47,300 bases of DNA from contig CAZUDO010000126.1 in the NCBI GenBank assembly GCA_964618895.1, positions 1 to 47,300 on the forward strand, in the 5' to 3' direction. The notes under the pieces are model-generated. The model did not search any database, was not told where the DNA came from, and was given only the letters and a program-made list of their open reading frames with translations. Shown in pieces: positions 40,805 through 47,300 of the stretch. The first letter of the stretch is position 1; each line of letters starts with the position of its first letter. The stretch is from CAZUDO01 sp964618895 (GTDB lineage Bacteria; Desulfobacterota; Binatia; DP-6). The position numbers and the translations under genes are program-made.

Positions 40805-43800
40805 ACGTCGCCCAACTCGTCCGTCACCTCGATGCCGAGGGCGTCGAGACGGTGGACCTCGAGGGTGCCTGGGCGCCGGTGGCCGACTGGCTGGCCGGCG
40901 CGCCGGCGGACAAGGTGTACGCCGGGCTCGCGCAGGCCGCAGACCCCATCGCGGCGCTGCATGCCCTTGCGCGACTGGTCCCCGCAGCGCCGGGCGCGCC
41001 CCGACCGGACGCGGTCGGGATGCTGCTCCGCCTGCTCGGTGGAAGTCCGATGCTGGGCCACGTGCTCGTCGCCGAAGGCGCGGCGTGGCCGGCGGTGTTC
41101 GCGGCCGTGCTGGATGTGCCGGCCCGCACCGCTGCGGAGCATGGCGCCGCGCTCGCCGGCGCCGGTGTGAGTGCATCCTTGCCGCGGGACGCACTCCAGG
41201 CGGGTCTCCGCCGCTACCGCTCGCGCGAGCTGGTGCGCATCGGCGGACGGGATCTCCTCGGGCTCGCTACCGTCGATGAGACGATTCGGGAGATCTCCGC
41301 CCTCGCCGAGGGCGTGATCGCAGGCGCGGTCGGGTGTGCGCGCGCCCGCCTGGCCGCCGAGTGGGGAGCGGCGGCGGTCGGCTTCTGCGTCCTCGGCATG
41401 GGCAAGCTCGGCGGCGGGGAGCTGAACTACAGCTCCGACGTCGATCTGGTCTACGTCTACGAGCGGGACGGAGACGCCGGACGGGACCGCACGCTCGGGC
41501 AGTTCTTCACCCGCCTAGCGGAGGAAACCACGCGCGCGATCAGCGAGGTGACGGCGGACGGGCTCTGCTTCCGGGTGGACGTGCGCCTGCGGCCTGGGGG
41601 GAGCGAGGGGCCGATGGCCATCGCGGTGGCGGCGGCCGTGGCGTACTACGAATCGTGGGGGCAGACGTGGGAGCGCGCGGTGTGGCTGAAGGCGCGCCCG
41701 GTGGCGGGCGAGGCGAGGGTGGGCGCGGCGCTCCTTGCGGAGCTCGCGCCGTTCGTCTACCGGCGTTACCTCGATTTCGCCACCATCGAGGACCTGAAGG
41801 CGATGAAACGGCGGGTCGACGCGTCGCTGCGTGCCCCGGACGCCGCCCGGCGCGATGTCAAGCTCGGGCGCGGCGGAATCCGCGAGGTCGAGTTCCTGGT
41901 CCAGGCGCTGCAGCTGGTGCACGGCGGGAAGGATGCCCGCCTGCACAGGCGCGACACGCTCGGGGCGCTGGCCGCGCTCGCGCAGACCGGGTACATCGCC
42001 GCCGCCCTCGCCGAGCACCTCGCCGTCGCGTACCGTTTTCTGCGCGACGTCGAGCACAAGATCCAGGTCGTCGACGGGCGCCAGACGCAGCTGATCCCGA
42101 CCGCGCCCGACGAGGAGCGGGCGCTTGCGCGCCGGCTCGGCTTTCGAGGCCCAGGAGCGGTCGGCGCCTTCCGGACGGCGCACGCAGCCCACACCGAGAC
42201 CGTGCACGCGGCCTTCGCGGCGCTCTTCCACGCGGCCGAGGCGGCGCGCCGCCGCGACGAGCAGCCGGAGCTGGCAGAGCTCGTGGACTCCCTCGCCCAC
42301 GAAACCCAGGCGCGCATCCGCCTGGGCGGCCTCGGATTCCGCGACGTGGAGGCGGCGCTCTCCGACCTCCGGCTGCTGCGCGACGGGCCGCCGCACGCGC
42401 CGGCGTCGGCGCGTCGGCGTCAGGCGCTGGCCACCCTCGCACCTGCGCTGCTGGGCGAGATCGCCCGCTCGGCCGCGCCCGACCACGCCCTGCACCATCT
42501 CGCCACCTTCATCTCGACGGTCGGGGCGCGGACGAGCTACCTGCATCTCCTGCTCGAGAACCCGGGCGTGATGCGGCTCCTGGTGCGGCTGTTCGCGACC
42601 AGCGAGTATCTGTCCGCGTTCTTCGTCCGCCACCCCGAGTTGCTCGACAGCCTGGTGCGCGCCGATCTCATCCGATTGGAGCAGTCGCGTGCCGAGATGG
42701 CGCAGGAACTCGGCAGCCGCCTCGCCGCCGCCACGGACCTCGAGACGGCGCTCGATACGCTGCGACGCTTCCGTCACGAAGAATTTCTGCGCATCGGCGT
42801 GCACGACATCCAGGGCGACCTGGCGCTCCCCGCGGTCGGTGCGCAGCTGACGCGACTGGCCGAGGTGTGTCTCGATGCGGCGCTCGCTCTCGGGCGAAGC
42901 GAAGTGTTGCGCCGCTGCGGCCTGCCGCCCGAGCCACCGACCGAGGGGCTTGCGGTCCTGGGGATGGGGAAGCTCGGCAGCGGCGACCTCAATTACGCGT
43001 CCGACCTCGACCTGATCTTCGTGTACGAGGGCGGAAATCCCGCCTGGTGGGCGGAGCGGGTCGCGCCGCGCGAGGTGTTCACCCGCATCGCCCAGCGCGC
43101 CATGAGCGCGCTGCAGACGCCCACATGCGAGGGGATCGCCTACCGCATCGATACCCGCCTGCGTCCCTCCGGCAACCAGGGGTCGCTGGTGTCGCCGTTC
43201 GAGGCCTTCGCCGACTATCACCGCGGAGGGGCGGAGCTGTGGGAGCGCCAGGCGCTGATCCGGGCGCGTGTACTGACCGGACCGGCGGAATTGGTCGCAC
43301 GCCTCGAGGCCGTCGTGGCGGAGTTCGTCTACGGCCGCGGACTCACGGCAGCGGAGGTGGGCGAGATTGTGACCATGCGCGAGCGCATCGAGCGCGAGCG
43401 CGGGGCCGACGCGCAGCACATCAAGACCGGCCGGGGCGGGCTCATCGACGTCGAGTTCGTGGTGCAGATGCTGCAGCTGCGGCACGGCCACGCGCATCCC
43501 CGGCTGCGCGTGCGGCAACCGGCGGCGGCGCTCGCCGAGTTGGTCGCCGCCGGGCTCGTACCGGCCGACGAGGCCGAGGCGCTCGGCGCCGGCTACGCGT
43601 TCCTGCGCGCGCTCGAGAACCGGCTGCGGCTCGAGCGCGATCAACCCGTGGAGGCGATGGCGGACGACCCCGTGGCGCTGGCGTCGCTCGCGCGCCGGCT
43701 CGGCTACGCCGGCGACGATGCGCAGGCGAGCGCCGCGCTGCAGGCCGACCACGAGCGGCACCGTGCCGCCATCCGTGCCGTCTACGAGCGTTGGTTCGCC

Positions 43801-43815
43801 GCCGCCGGCACGTAG
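40801..43815 (+). CDS. glnE: bifunctional glutamine synthetase adenylyltransferase/deadenylase
   Basis: 1004 residues from the GTG at 40801 (overlaps the preceding stop). Two nucleotidyltransferase domains are obvious: GMGKLGGGELNYSSDVDL near residue 198 (adenylyl-removing half) and GMGKLGSGDLNYASDLDL near residue 720 (adenylylating half), each with the GS-x-D-x-D-like SDVDL/SDLDL metal site. Linker motifs RRYLDFATIEDLKAMKRR, GRGGIREVEFLVQALQLVHGG and GRGGLIDVEFVVQMLQLRHG are present, one after each domain. Each half is complete, so both activities are expected. GlnE adjusts glutamine synthetase through AMP addition and removal, signalled by PII. No glnA or glnB lies in the window. Confidence 0.95.
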   Translation: MNVAQLVRHLDAEGVETVDLEGAWAPVADWLAGAPADKVYAGLAQAADPIAALHALARLVPAAPGAPRPDAVGMLLRLLGGSPMLGHVLVAEGAAWPAVFAAVLDVPARTAAEHGAALAGAGVSASLPRDALQAGLRRYRSRELVRIGGRDLLGLATVDETIREISALAEGVIAGAVGCARARLAAEWGAAAVGFCVLGMGKLGGGELNYSSDVDLVYVYERDGDAGRDRTLGQFFTRLAEETTRAISEVTADGLCFRVDVRLRPGGSEGPMAIAVAAAVAYYESWGQTWERAVWLKARPVAGEARVGAALLAELAPFVYRRYLDFATIEDLKAMKRRVDASLRAPDAARRDVKLGRGGIREVEFLVQALQLVHGGKDARLHRRDTLGALAALAQTGYIAAALAEHLAVAYRFLRDVEHKIQVVDGRQTQLIPTAPDEERALARRLGFRGPGAVGAFRTAHAAHTETVHAAFAALFHAAEAARRRDEQPELAELVDSLAHETQARIRLGGLGFRDVEAALSDLRLLRDGPPHAPASARRRQALATLAPALLGEIARSAAPDHALHHLATFISTVGARTSYLHLLLENPGVMRLLVRLFATSEYLSAFFVRHPELLDSLVRADLIRLEQSRAEMAQELGSRLAAATDLETALDTLRRFRHEEFLRIGVHDIQGDLALPAVGAQLTRLAEVCLDAALALGRSEVLRRCGLPPEPPTEGLAVLGMGKLGSGDLNYASDLDLIFVYEGGNPAWWAERVAPREVFTRIAQRAMSALQTPTCEGIAYRIDTRLRPSGNQGSLVSPFEAFADYHRGGAELWERQALIRARVLTGPAELVARLEAVVAEFVYGRGLTAAEVGEIVTMRERIERERGADAQHIKTGRGGLIDVEFVVQMLQLRHGHAHPRLRVRQPAAALAELVAAGLVPADEAEALGAGYAFLRALENRLRLERDQPVEAMADDPVALASLARRLGYAGDDAQASAALQADHERHRAAIRAVYERWFAAAGT

Positions 43816-43816
43816 G

Positions 43817-43846
43817 TTGCCTTTGCGCGAGGGTTCACGCTACGGT
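43817..43846 (+). promoter_or_regulatory. candidate leaderless promoter of ilvE
   Basis: TTGCCT (43817-43822), 18 bases, TACGGT (43841-43846). The ATG (43854) lies 7 bases after the -10 and no ribosome binding site precedes it. Confidence 0.45.
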
Positions 43847-43853
43847 GCCAAAA

Positions 43854-44765
43854 ATGGAGAAAACCGAGCGCATCTGGTTCGATGGCGCGTTGGTGCCGTG
43901 GGACGCGGCGCAGGTGCACGTGCTCACCCACACGTTGCACTACGGGCTCGGCGTGTTCGAGGGCATCCGCTGCTATCAGTGCCACGATGGGCGCTCGGCG
44001 ATCTTCCGTCTGCGCGAGCACATCGATCGGTTGTTCGGGTCCGCGCACGTGCTCGATTTGCCGATCCCGTTTCCGCGCGAGCGGCTGATGGAAGCCTGCG
44101 TCGAGACGGTCCGCGCCAATCGCCTGCGCGAGTGCTATCTGCGCCCGTTGGTGTTCATGGGTGACGGAGAGATGGGGCTCGCGGCGCGGACGCCTACCCG
44201 CGTCGCGGTGGCGGCGTGGCCCTGGGGGGCGTACCTGGGAGAGGATGGCCTCAAGAACGGCATCCGCGTGAAGATCAGCTCGTTCGCCCGCTTCCACCCG
44301 AACACCCTCCTGACCAAGGCGAAGGTCACCGGGCACTATGTCAACTCCATCATGGCCTCGCGCGAGGTGCGCGCCGCCGGCTACGACGAGGCGCTCCTGC
44401 TCGACGTCGACGGCTACGTGTCGGAGGCGAGCGGCGAGAACATCTTCATCGTTGCCGACGGGGTGGTGAAGACCACGCCGCTGCCCACCATCCTCGGCGG
44501 CATCACGCGCCACGCGGCCCTCCGGCTGCTCGCCGACCTCGGCATCCCCACCCGCGAGGAGCGCTTCACGCGTGACGAGGTCTATCTCGCCGACGAAGCC
44601 TTCTTCACCGGCACCGCCGTCGAGGTCACGCCCATCCGCGAGCTCGACGACCGCCGCATCGGAGACGGGACCCCGGGAGCCGTGACGCGCCGCCTCCAGG
44701 AGCTCTTCTTTGCGGTCGTCCGGGGACGTGAGGACCGCTATCGGTCCTGGCTGACGTACGTCTAG
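43854..44765 (+). CDS. ilvE: branched-chain amino acid aminotransferase
   Basis: 303 residues, class IV PLP fold. Family features: IWFDGALVPWDAAQVHVLTHTLHYGLGVFEGIR, then YLRPLVFMGDGEMGL, LLTKAKVTGHYVNSIMASREV with the PLP lysine in AKVTGHY, EALLLDVDGYVSEASGENIF and DEAFFTGTAVEVTPI. Length and motifs are those of IlvE. It performs the last step of leucine, isoleucine and valine synthesis, or the first of their breakdown. Its predicted promoter is its own; it begins 38 bases after glnE. The message appears leaderless. Confidence 0.93.
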   Translation: MEKTERIWFDGALVPWDAAQVHVLTHTLHYGLGVFEGIRCYQCHDGRSAIFRLREHIDRLFGSAHVLDLPIPFPRERLMEACVETVRANRLRECYLRPLVFMGDGEMGLAARTPTRVAVAAWPWGAYLGEDGLKNGIRVKISSFARFHPNTLLTKAKVTGHYVNSIMASREVRAAGYDEALLLDVDGYVSEASGENIFIVADGVVKTTPLPTILGGITRHAALRLLADLGIPTREERFTRDEVYLADEAFFTGTAVEVTPIRELDDRRIGDGTPGAVTRRLQELFFAVVRGREDRYRSWLTYV

Positions 44766-44864
44766 GGTCGCTGACGGTACAAACTTGCCGCGTCCGCGGG
44801 GCAGGCTGCAGGCCACCCGTGGCTCCAGTGTCGGCACGGATTCTGCTTCGGAACGCAGCCTCCG

Positions 44865-45080
44865 ATGTTCCAGGCCATCATCCGCACCGACGCCGCCGAG
44901 CCGCTACGCCTCTCCGGGCAGGTCGTTCCCTACGACCTCGAGGTGCTGCGGGAACACGTGTTGGCGCGCGCGGGCCGGCGGACACGCGTCGAGGTCCGGC
45001 TGCCGGCGGCCTTGCGCCCGGCGCTCCTGCGGGCGCTCAGGGACATCGGCCGGCGCGGCGTCGAGCTGGTGCTGGACTAG
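44865..45080 (+). CDS. small unrecognised protein
   Basis: 71 residues: MFQAIIRTDAAEPLRLSG, then an amphipathic helix DLEVLREHVLARAG, RRTRVEVRLPAALRPALLRA, and a terminal VELVLD. I do not recognise a family. The composition and alternating pattern are compatible with a small beta-alpha-beta fold. There is no signal peptide. It lies 99 bases after ilvE with no clear ribosome binding site and could be spurious, though the sequence reads like a folded protein. Confidence 0.45.
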   Translation: MFQAIIRTDAAEPLRLSGQVVPYDLEVLREHVLARAGRRTRVEVRLPAALRPALLRALRDIGRRGVELVLD

Positions 45081-45157
45081 ACCCGCAGCGCGCTCCGTAC
45101 AGCCGCCCCTCACGGCTCCCGCCCGGGCCGTGGCTTGCCTTGCCCCCGGGCCGTCAG

Positions 45158-45243
45158 GTAGCTAGGCAGCGCTTGTCCGGCGGCCTGAGGCCGCCCGAGA
45201 GTAGCTAGGCAGCGCTTGTCTGGCGGCCTGAGGCCGCCCGAGA
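45158..45243. repeat. tandem 43-bp REP-like palindromic repeat
   Basis: Two direct copies of a 43-bp unit, 45158-45200 and 45201-45243, identical except for one C/T difference (position 20 of the unit). Each ends with a perfect inverted repeat GGCGGCCT-G-AGGCCGCC preceded by GTAGCTAGGCAGCGCTTGT. The unit can form a strong hairpin and resembles repetitive extragenic palindromes. The second copy ends 15 bases before the ATG of the PKD gene, so it may affect its message or act as a terminator of the upstream gene. No further copy is seen in the window. Confidence 0.7.
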
Positions 45244-45257
45244 GAGGGAGGGGAGCG

Positions 45258-45713
45258 ATGCGATTGACCTTGGCACTGGGCGGCCTCGCGATGGGGCTGG
45301 TCACGTTGGGTGGGTGTGGCGGTTCCGAAGACGCGCCCAAGACCCCCGCGGCCACGCCGACGACCATGGCGGCCCCGAAGGCGACCCCGACGACGATGCC
45401 GGCCGCGGCGGCGGCGGACGACGATGCCGACTACGAGCTCGACGTGATCGCGGAGGCGGAGCCCGACGAAGGCGCCCCGCCGCTCAAGGTGCAGTTCACC
45501 GCTTCGGTGGAAGAGGAGACGGGCGCCCCGTTCACCTTCAGCTGGGATTTCGGGGACGGGAGCAAGAGCAGCGACCAGAATCCGTTGCACACCTACGACA
45601 AGGTCGGGGAATACACCGCGACCCTGTCGGTCACCAATCAGAAGGGCAACAAGGGGACCGACGAGATCGACATCTTCGTCGAGACCGACGAGGACGGTGG
45701 CGGCGAGGAGTAG
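45258..45713 (+). CDS. PKD-domain lipoprotein
   Basis: 151 residues from the ATG at 45258 with a GAGGGAGGGGAG ribosome binding site. Lipoprotein signal LALGGLAMGLVTLGGC (lipobox LGGC). A Thr/Pro/Ala linker with near repeats TPTTMAAP and TPTTMPAA follows, then an acidic stretch and one PKD fold: APPLKVQFTASVEEE, FTFSWDFGDGSKSSDQNPLHTYDKVGEYTATLSVTN with the WDFGDG and H-T-Y hallmarks. PKD domains mediate surface binding or spacing. It is probably outer-membrane anchored and protrudes on its linker. Confidence 0.85.
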   Translation: MRLTLALGGLAMGLVTLGGCGGSEDAPKTPAATPTTMAAPKATPTTMPAAAAADDDADYELDVIAEAEPDEGAPPLKVQFTASVEEETGAPFTFSWDFGDGSKSSDQNPLHTYDKVGEYTATLSVTNQKGNKGTDEIDIFVETDEDGGGEE

Positions 45714-45719
45714 CCCCCG

Positions 45720-46424
45720 TCACCGGCAGGCGTCCTCCACCTGCCGTTCGGCCCATTCGAGCGCTGCCAGGGCCGGCGCCATCGCCTCGCCGTCGGCACG
45801 GCAGCGATAGCTCGCTGCGCTCAAACAGCGCTGAAGCTCCGCCGTGCGCGCGCTGAGCCTGGCAGCGGTATCGCGCCATCGTGCGTGCGCGCTCGTGCAC
45901 GGATCGAAGGGCGTGTGGCTCTCGGACGGCGCGGCGTCGGACACTGCCCGGGGGGCTGGGGCATCAGGAGTGGCCGGCGGGGCCACGTCTGGTGGCGCGG
46001 GCGCAGGTGGCGATGCTCCCGGGGATGGCGCCGTCGGCGCTGGTGGCCGCGGGGTGGTTGCGTCCGTCGGTGCGACGCCAGCGATCGCGATCTGGTCGGG
46101 GTCCCGCAGGACCATCTCCGGTCGACCGCCGAAGCGAAGCACCCGACCGCTCACGCGGACGCGCGCGCCCCGATACAACCGATCGGGCTGGCGGGGCAGG
46201 CTCGAGAGCAGGGGCACGAGCAGCACCACGCGGAACGCGTGCGGGTCGTCGGAGAACTCGAGCACGCAGCCGTCGTCCGTGGTGTGGGCGGCGGCCACGT
46301 CGCCCTCGACGGTGACGATCTCGCCGACGTAGTTGCCGGCGTCGCCCCAAGAGACGACCGGCGGCGTACCACCTGCGGTGCCCGCCATGGTGATGGCAAG
46401 GGCGACGACGAGGGTACGGCTCAT
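45720..46424 (-). CDS. exported OB-fold-like protein with Pro-rich linker
   Basis: 234 residues. Signal peptide TLVVALAITMAGTAGG. Residues about 25-110 read as a small beta-barrel of OB type (YVGEIVTVEGDVAAAHTTDDGCVLEFSDDPHAFRVVLLVP, LYRGARVRVSGRVLRFGGRPEMVLRDPDQI), similar to the tRNA_anti/BOF-like domains of periplasmic proteins. A Pro/Ala-rich linker to about 165 and a helical C-terminus with four Cys (CTSAHARWRDTAARL, CLSAASYRC, DACR) follow. No enzyme motif. It converges with the PKD gene, 6 bases apart, and is divergent from the MaoC gene. Confidence 0.65.
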   Translation of the reverse strand: MSRTLVVALAITMAGTAGGTPPVVSWGDAGNYVGEIVTVEGDVAAAHTTDDGCVLEFSDDPHAFRVVLLVPLLSSLPRQPDRLYRGARVRVSGRVLRFGGRPEMVLRDPDQIAIAGVAPTDATTPRPPAPTAPSPGASPPAPAPPDVAPPATPDAPAPRAVSDAAPSESHTPFDPCTSAHARWRDTAARLSARTAELQRCLSAASYRCRADGEAMAPALAALEWAERQVEDACR

Positions 46425-46562
46425 GCGTGCGCCCGCTTAGCCCGGTGATCCGCCAACCGCAACCCGCCGTCGGTCCGTTCGCGGTCGTTCACGGTGAGCC
46501 GTACTTTCGTTGGTACCGTCAGGCACGCTAGGAAGGGGTCTCCCAATCGGAAGGAGCGTATC

Positions 46563-47045
46563 GTGGAAGATATCCGGTTCGACGACATCGGAAAGCTGCA
46601 AGCCAGGATCAGCGACCAGTTCGGCGACTGGAGCGAGCCCGTCGAGGTATCGCAGGAGATGATCGATCGTTTTGCCGACCTGACCGGCGATCACCAGTGG
46701 ATCCACGTGGATGTGGAGCGCGCCAAACGCGAGAGTCCCTTCGGGGGGACCATCGCGCACGGCTTCTTGACCCTCAGTCTGCTCCCACGAATGCGGAGCA
46801 AGCAGACATGGATGATCACCGGGTTCGGCAACGCCACCAACTACGGTGCCAACAAGCTGCGCTTCGTGTCGCCGGTGCCGGCGGGTGCGAAGATTCAGTC
46901 ACATGGACGGCTGGTGGCGGTCGAGGCCAGGCCGATCGGGACCCAGGTGATCCAGGAAATCCAGGTGCACGTGGTGGGCAAGGACAAGCCTGCCCTGATC
47001 TACGAGATGATCGTCCTGTACCACCCGCCCATGAAGCGCGGCTGA
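46563..47045 (+). CDS. MaoC-family (R)-hydratase-like protein
   Basis: 160 residues from the GTG at 46563, with GGAAGGAG about 8 bases upstream; the longer frame has no better site. Single hot-dog fold: VSQEMIDRFADLTGDHQWIHVDVERAKRESPFGGTIAHGFLTLSLLP, with the hydratase motif D-x-x-x-x-H (TGDHQWIHVD) and G-x-IAHG. NYGANKLRFVSPVPAGAKI follows. Members hydrate enoyl-CoA or related acyl thioesters. The substrate and pathway are open; fatty acid or polyhydroxyalkanoate metabolism is typical. Confidence 0.9.
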   Translation: MEDIRFDDIGKLQARISDQFGDWSEPVEVSQEMIDRFADLTGDHQWIHVDVERAKRESPFGGTIAHGFLTLSLLPRMRSKQTWMITGFGNATNYGANKLRFVSPVPAGAKIQSHGRLVAVEARPIGTQVIQEIQVHVVGKDKPALIYEMIVLYHPPMKRG

Positions 47046-47071
47046 CGGACCGAGCGGGTCGACGACGTGCT

Positions 47072-47101
47072 GGGGGAGCGGCGCCGCGTGGCGTCGCCCC
47101 C
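47072..47101. terminator. candidate bidirectional terminator hairpin
   Basis: GGGGG ... CGCC-gcgt-GGCG ... CCCCC: an imperfect hairpin with an internal bulge, lying between the convergent MaoC gene and the partial gene below. No T-run, so a weak or factor-aided terminator at best. Confidence 0.3.
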
Positions 47102-47110
47102 GTGCCTGGC

Positions 47111-47300
47111 CTACTGCAGCTGGAAGGTGCCGACGACGCTGGTGGCGCCCGGCCCGGGGAGGTTCGCCTTGCCGTTCACCGTTGTGTTGGCGGTGGACGG
47201 GATGCAGAAGATCGCTGCCAGGCGTCCGTTGTGTGCCGCCAAGTCGGTCAGGTTGCCCGGGTTGACGCCGCTCTCCTCGATCCGCTTCGTCGTCGGCCGC
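47111..47300 (-). CDS. C-terminus of a secreted protein (partial)
   Basis: About 62 codons are seen, ending at TAG (47111-47113); the 5' part is outside the window. The visible end reads NPGNLTDLAAHNGRLAAIFC, IPSTANTTVNGKANLPGPGA and TSVVGTFQLQ. This is a small beta-rich C-terminal domain with a G-x-A-x-L-P-G-P-G-A pattern similar to extracytoplasmic proteins of this kind of organism. Function not readable. Confidence 0.6.
   Translation of the reverse strand, partial: RPTTKRIEESGVNPGNLTDLAAHNGRLAAIFCIPSTANTTVNGKANLPGPGATSVVGTFQLQ

Noticed and set aside
41515..43761. 748-codon leftward frame
   Set aside because: Antisense of glnE, whose two catalytic domains fix the coding strand.
45158..45243. 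Possible mini CRISPR
   Set aside because: The two units are directly adjacent with no spacer, so it is a tandem REP-like repeat.
1..47300. tRNA, rRNA and riboswitch candidates
   Set aside because: I looked for cloverleaf and conserved rRNA motifs in the intergenic gaps and found none convincing; a covariance-model scan would be decisive.

Overview
The window is high-GC bacterial chromosome, densely packed, with third-position GC bias so strong that long spurious antisense frames are common. Several exported proteins carry lineage-type signatures: Cys-rich CGDG/CDDG (DUF4215-type) modules, repeated 'DHF.CYK' modules (DUF7450-like), and secreted proteins with PxxGAxS-type C-termini. With an SCP2/MaoC/LLM/GST-rich metabolic gene set, these suggest an uncultured deltaproteobacterium-like lineage, possibly Candidatus Binatota/Binatia. 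That placement is an inference from protein style, not a phylogeny.

Layout. 1-2000 is a small accessory patch: remnants of an integrase-core transposase and of an IS91-type transposase tail, then two small gene pairs of toxin-antitoxin type (DUF4258/DUF2283 and HEPN/MNT). 2046-6018 holds an exported beta-propeller protein, a GST and an unrecognised 576-residue protein. 6202-15340 is the most interesting block. A leftward TetR - SCP2 - alkylsulfatase-like metallo-hydrolase operon is divergent from a rightward five-gene operon (DUF3604 lipoprotein-like protein, PpiC isomerase, HupE/UreJ membrane protein, SDR fused to SCP2, LLM flavin oxidoreductase). In the rightward operon every junction is a 4-base start/stop overlap. 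Both promoters share a perfect TGCAA-a-TTGCA palindrome. SCP2 domains on both sides hint at a common hydrophobic substrate.

15349-20868 encodes secreted proteins on the minus strand: a zinc metalloprotease with a coupled small exported partner, a GH-A-type glycosidase and a triple-Kazal protein. 20974-32466 carries a phosphodiesterase-TPR protein, zinc alcohol dehydrogenase, YceI, an MFS exporter, an MBL-fold protein with a degraded metal motif, a frameshifted exported repeat protein, a TPR protein, a membrane-anchored M20 peptidase, a stand-alone 5'-3' exonuclease and a patatin. 32477-34549 has an E2-like acyltransferase lacking its catalytic His and a two-gene version of RdgC.

34788-44765 is a housekeeping run in which most junctions overlap or nearly touch: dprA, topA, trmFO, a Ppx/GppA phosphatase, glnE, then ilvE. 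After a 43-bp tandem REP-like repeat come a PKD lipoprotein, an OB-fold exported protein, a MaoC hydratase and the 3' end of another secreted protein.

A recurring regulatory pattern is a TTGnnn/TAnnnT promoter whose predicted transcription start falls on or next to the start codon, suggesting that leaderless mRNAs are common in this organism. No tRNA, rRNA or CRISPR array was recognised.
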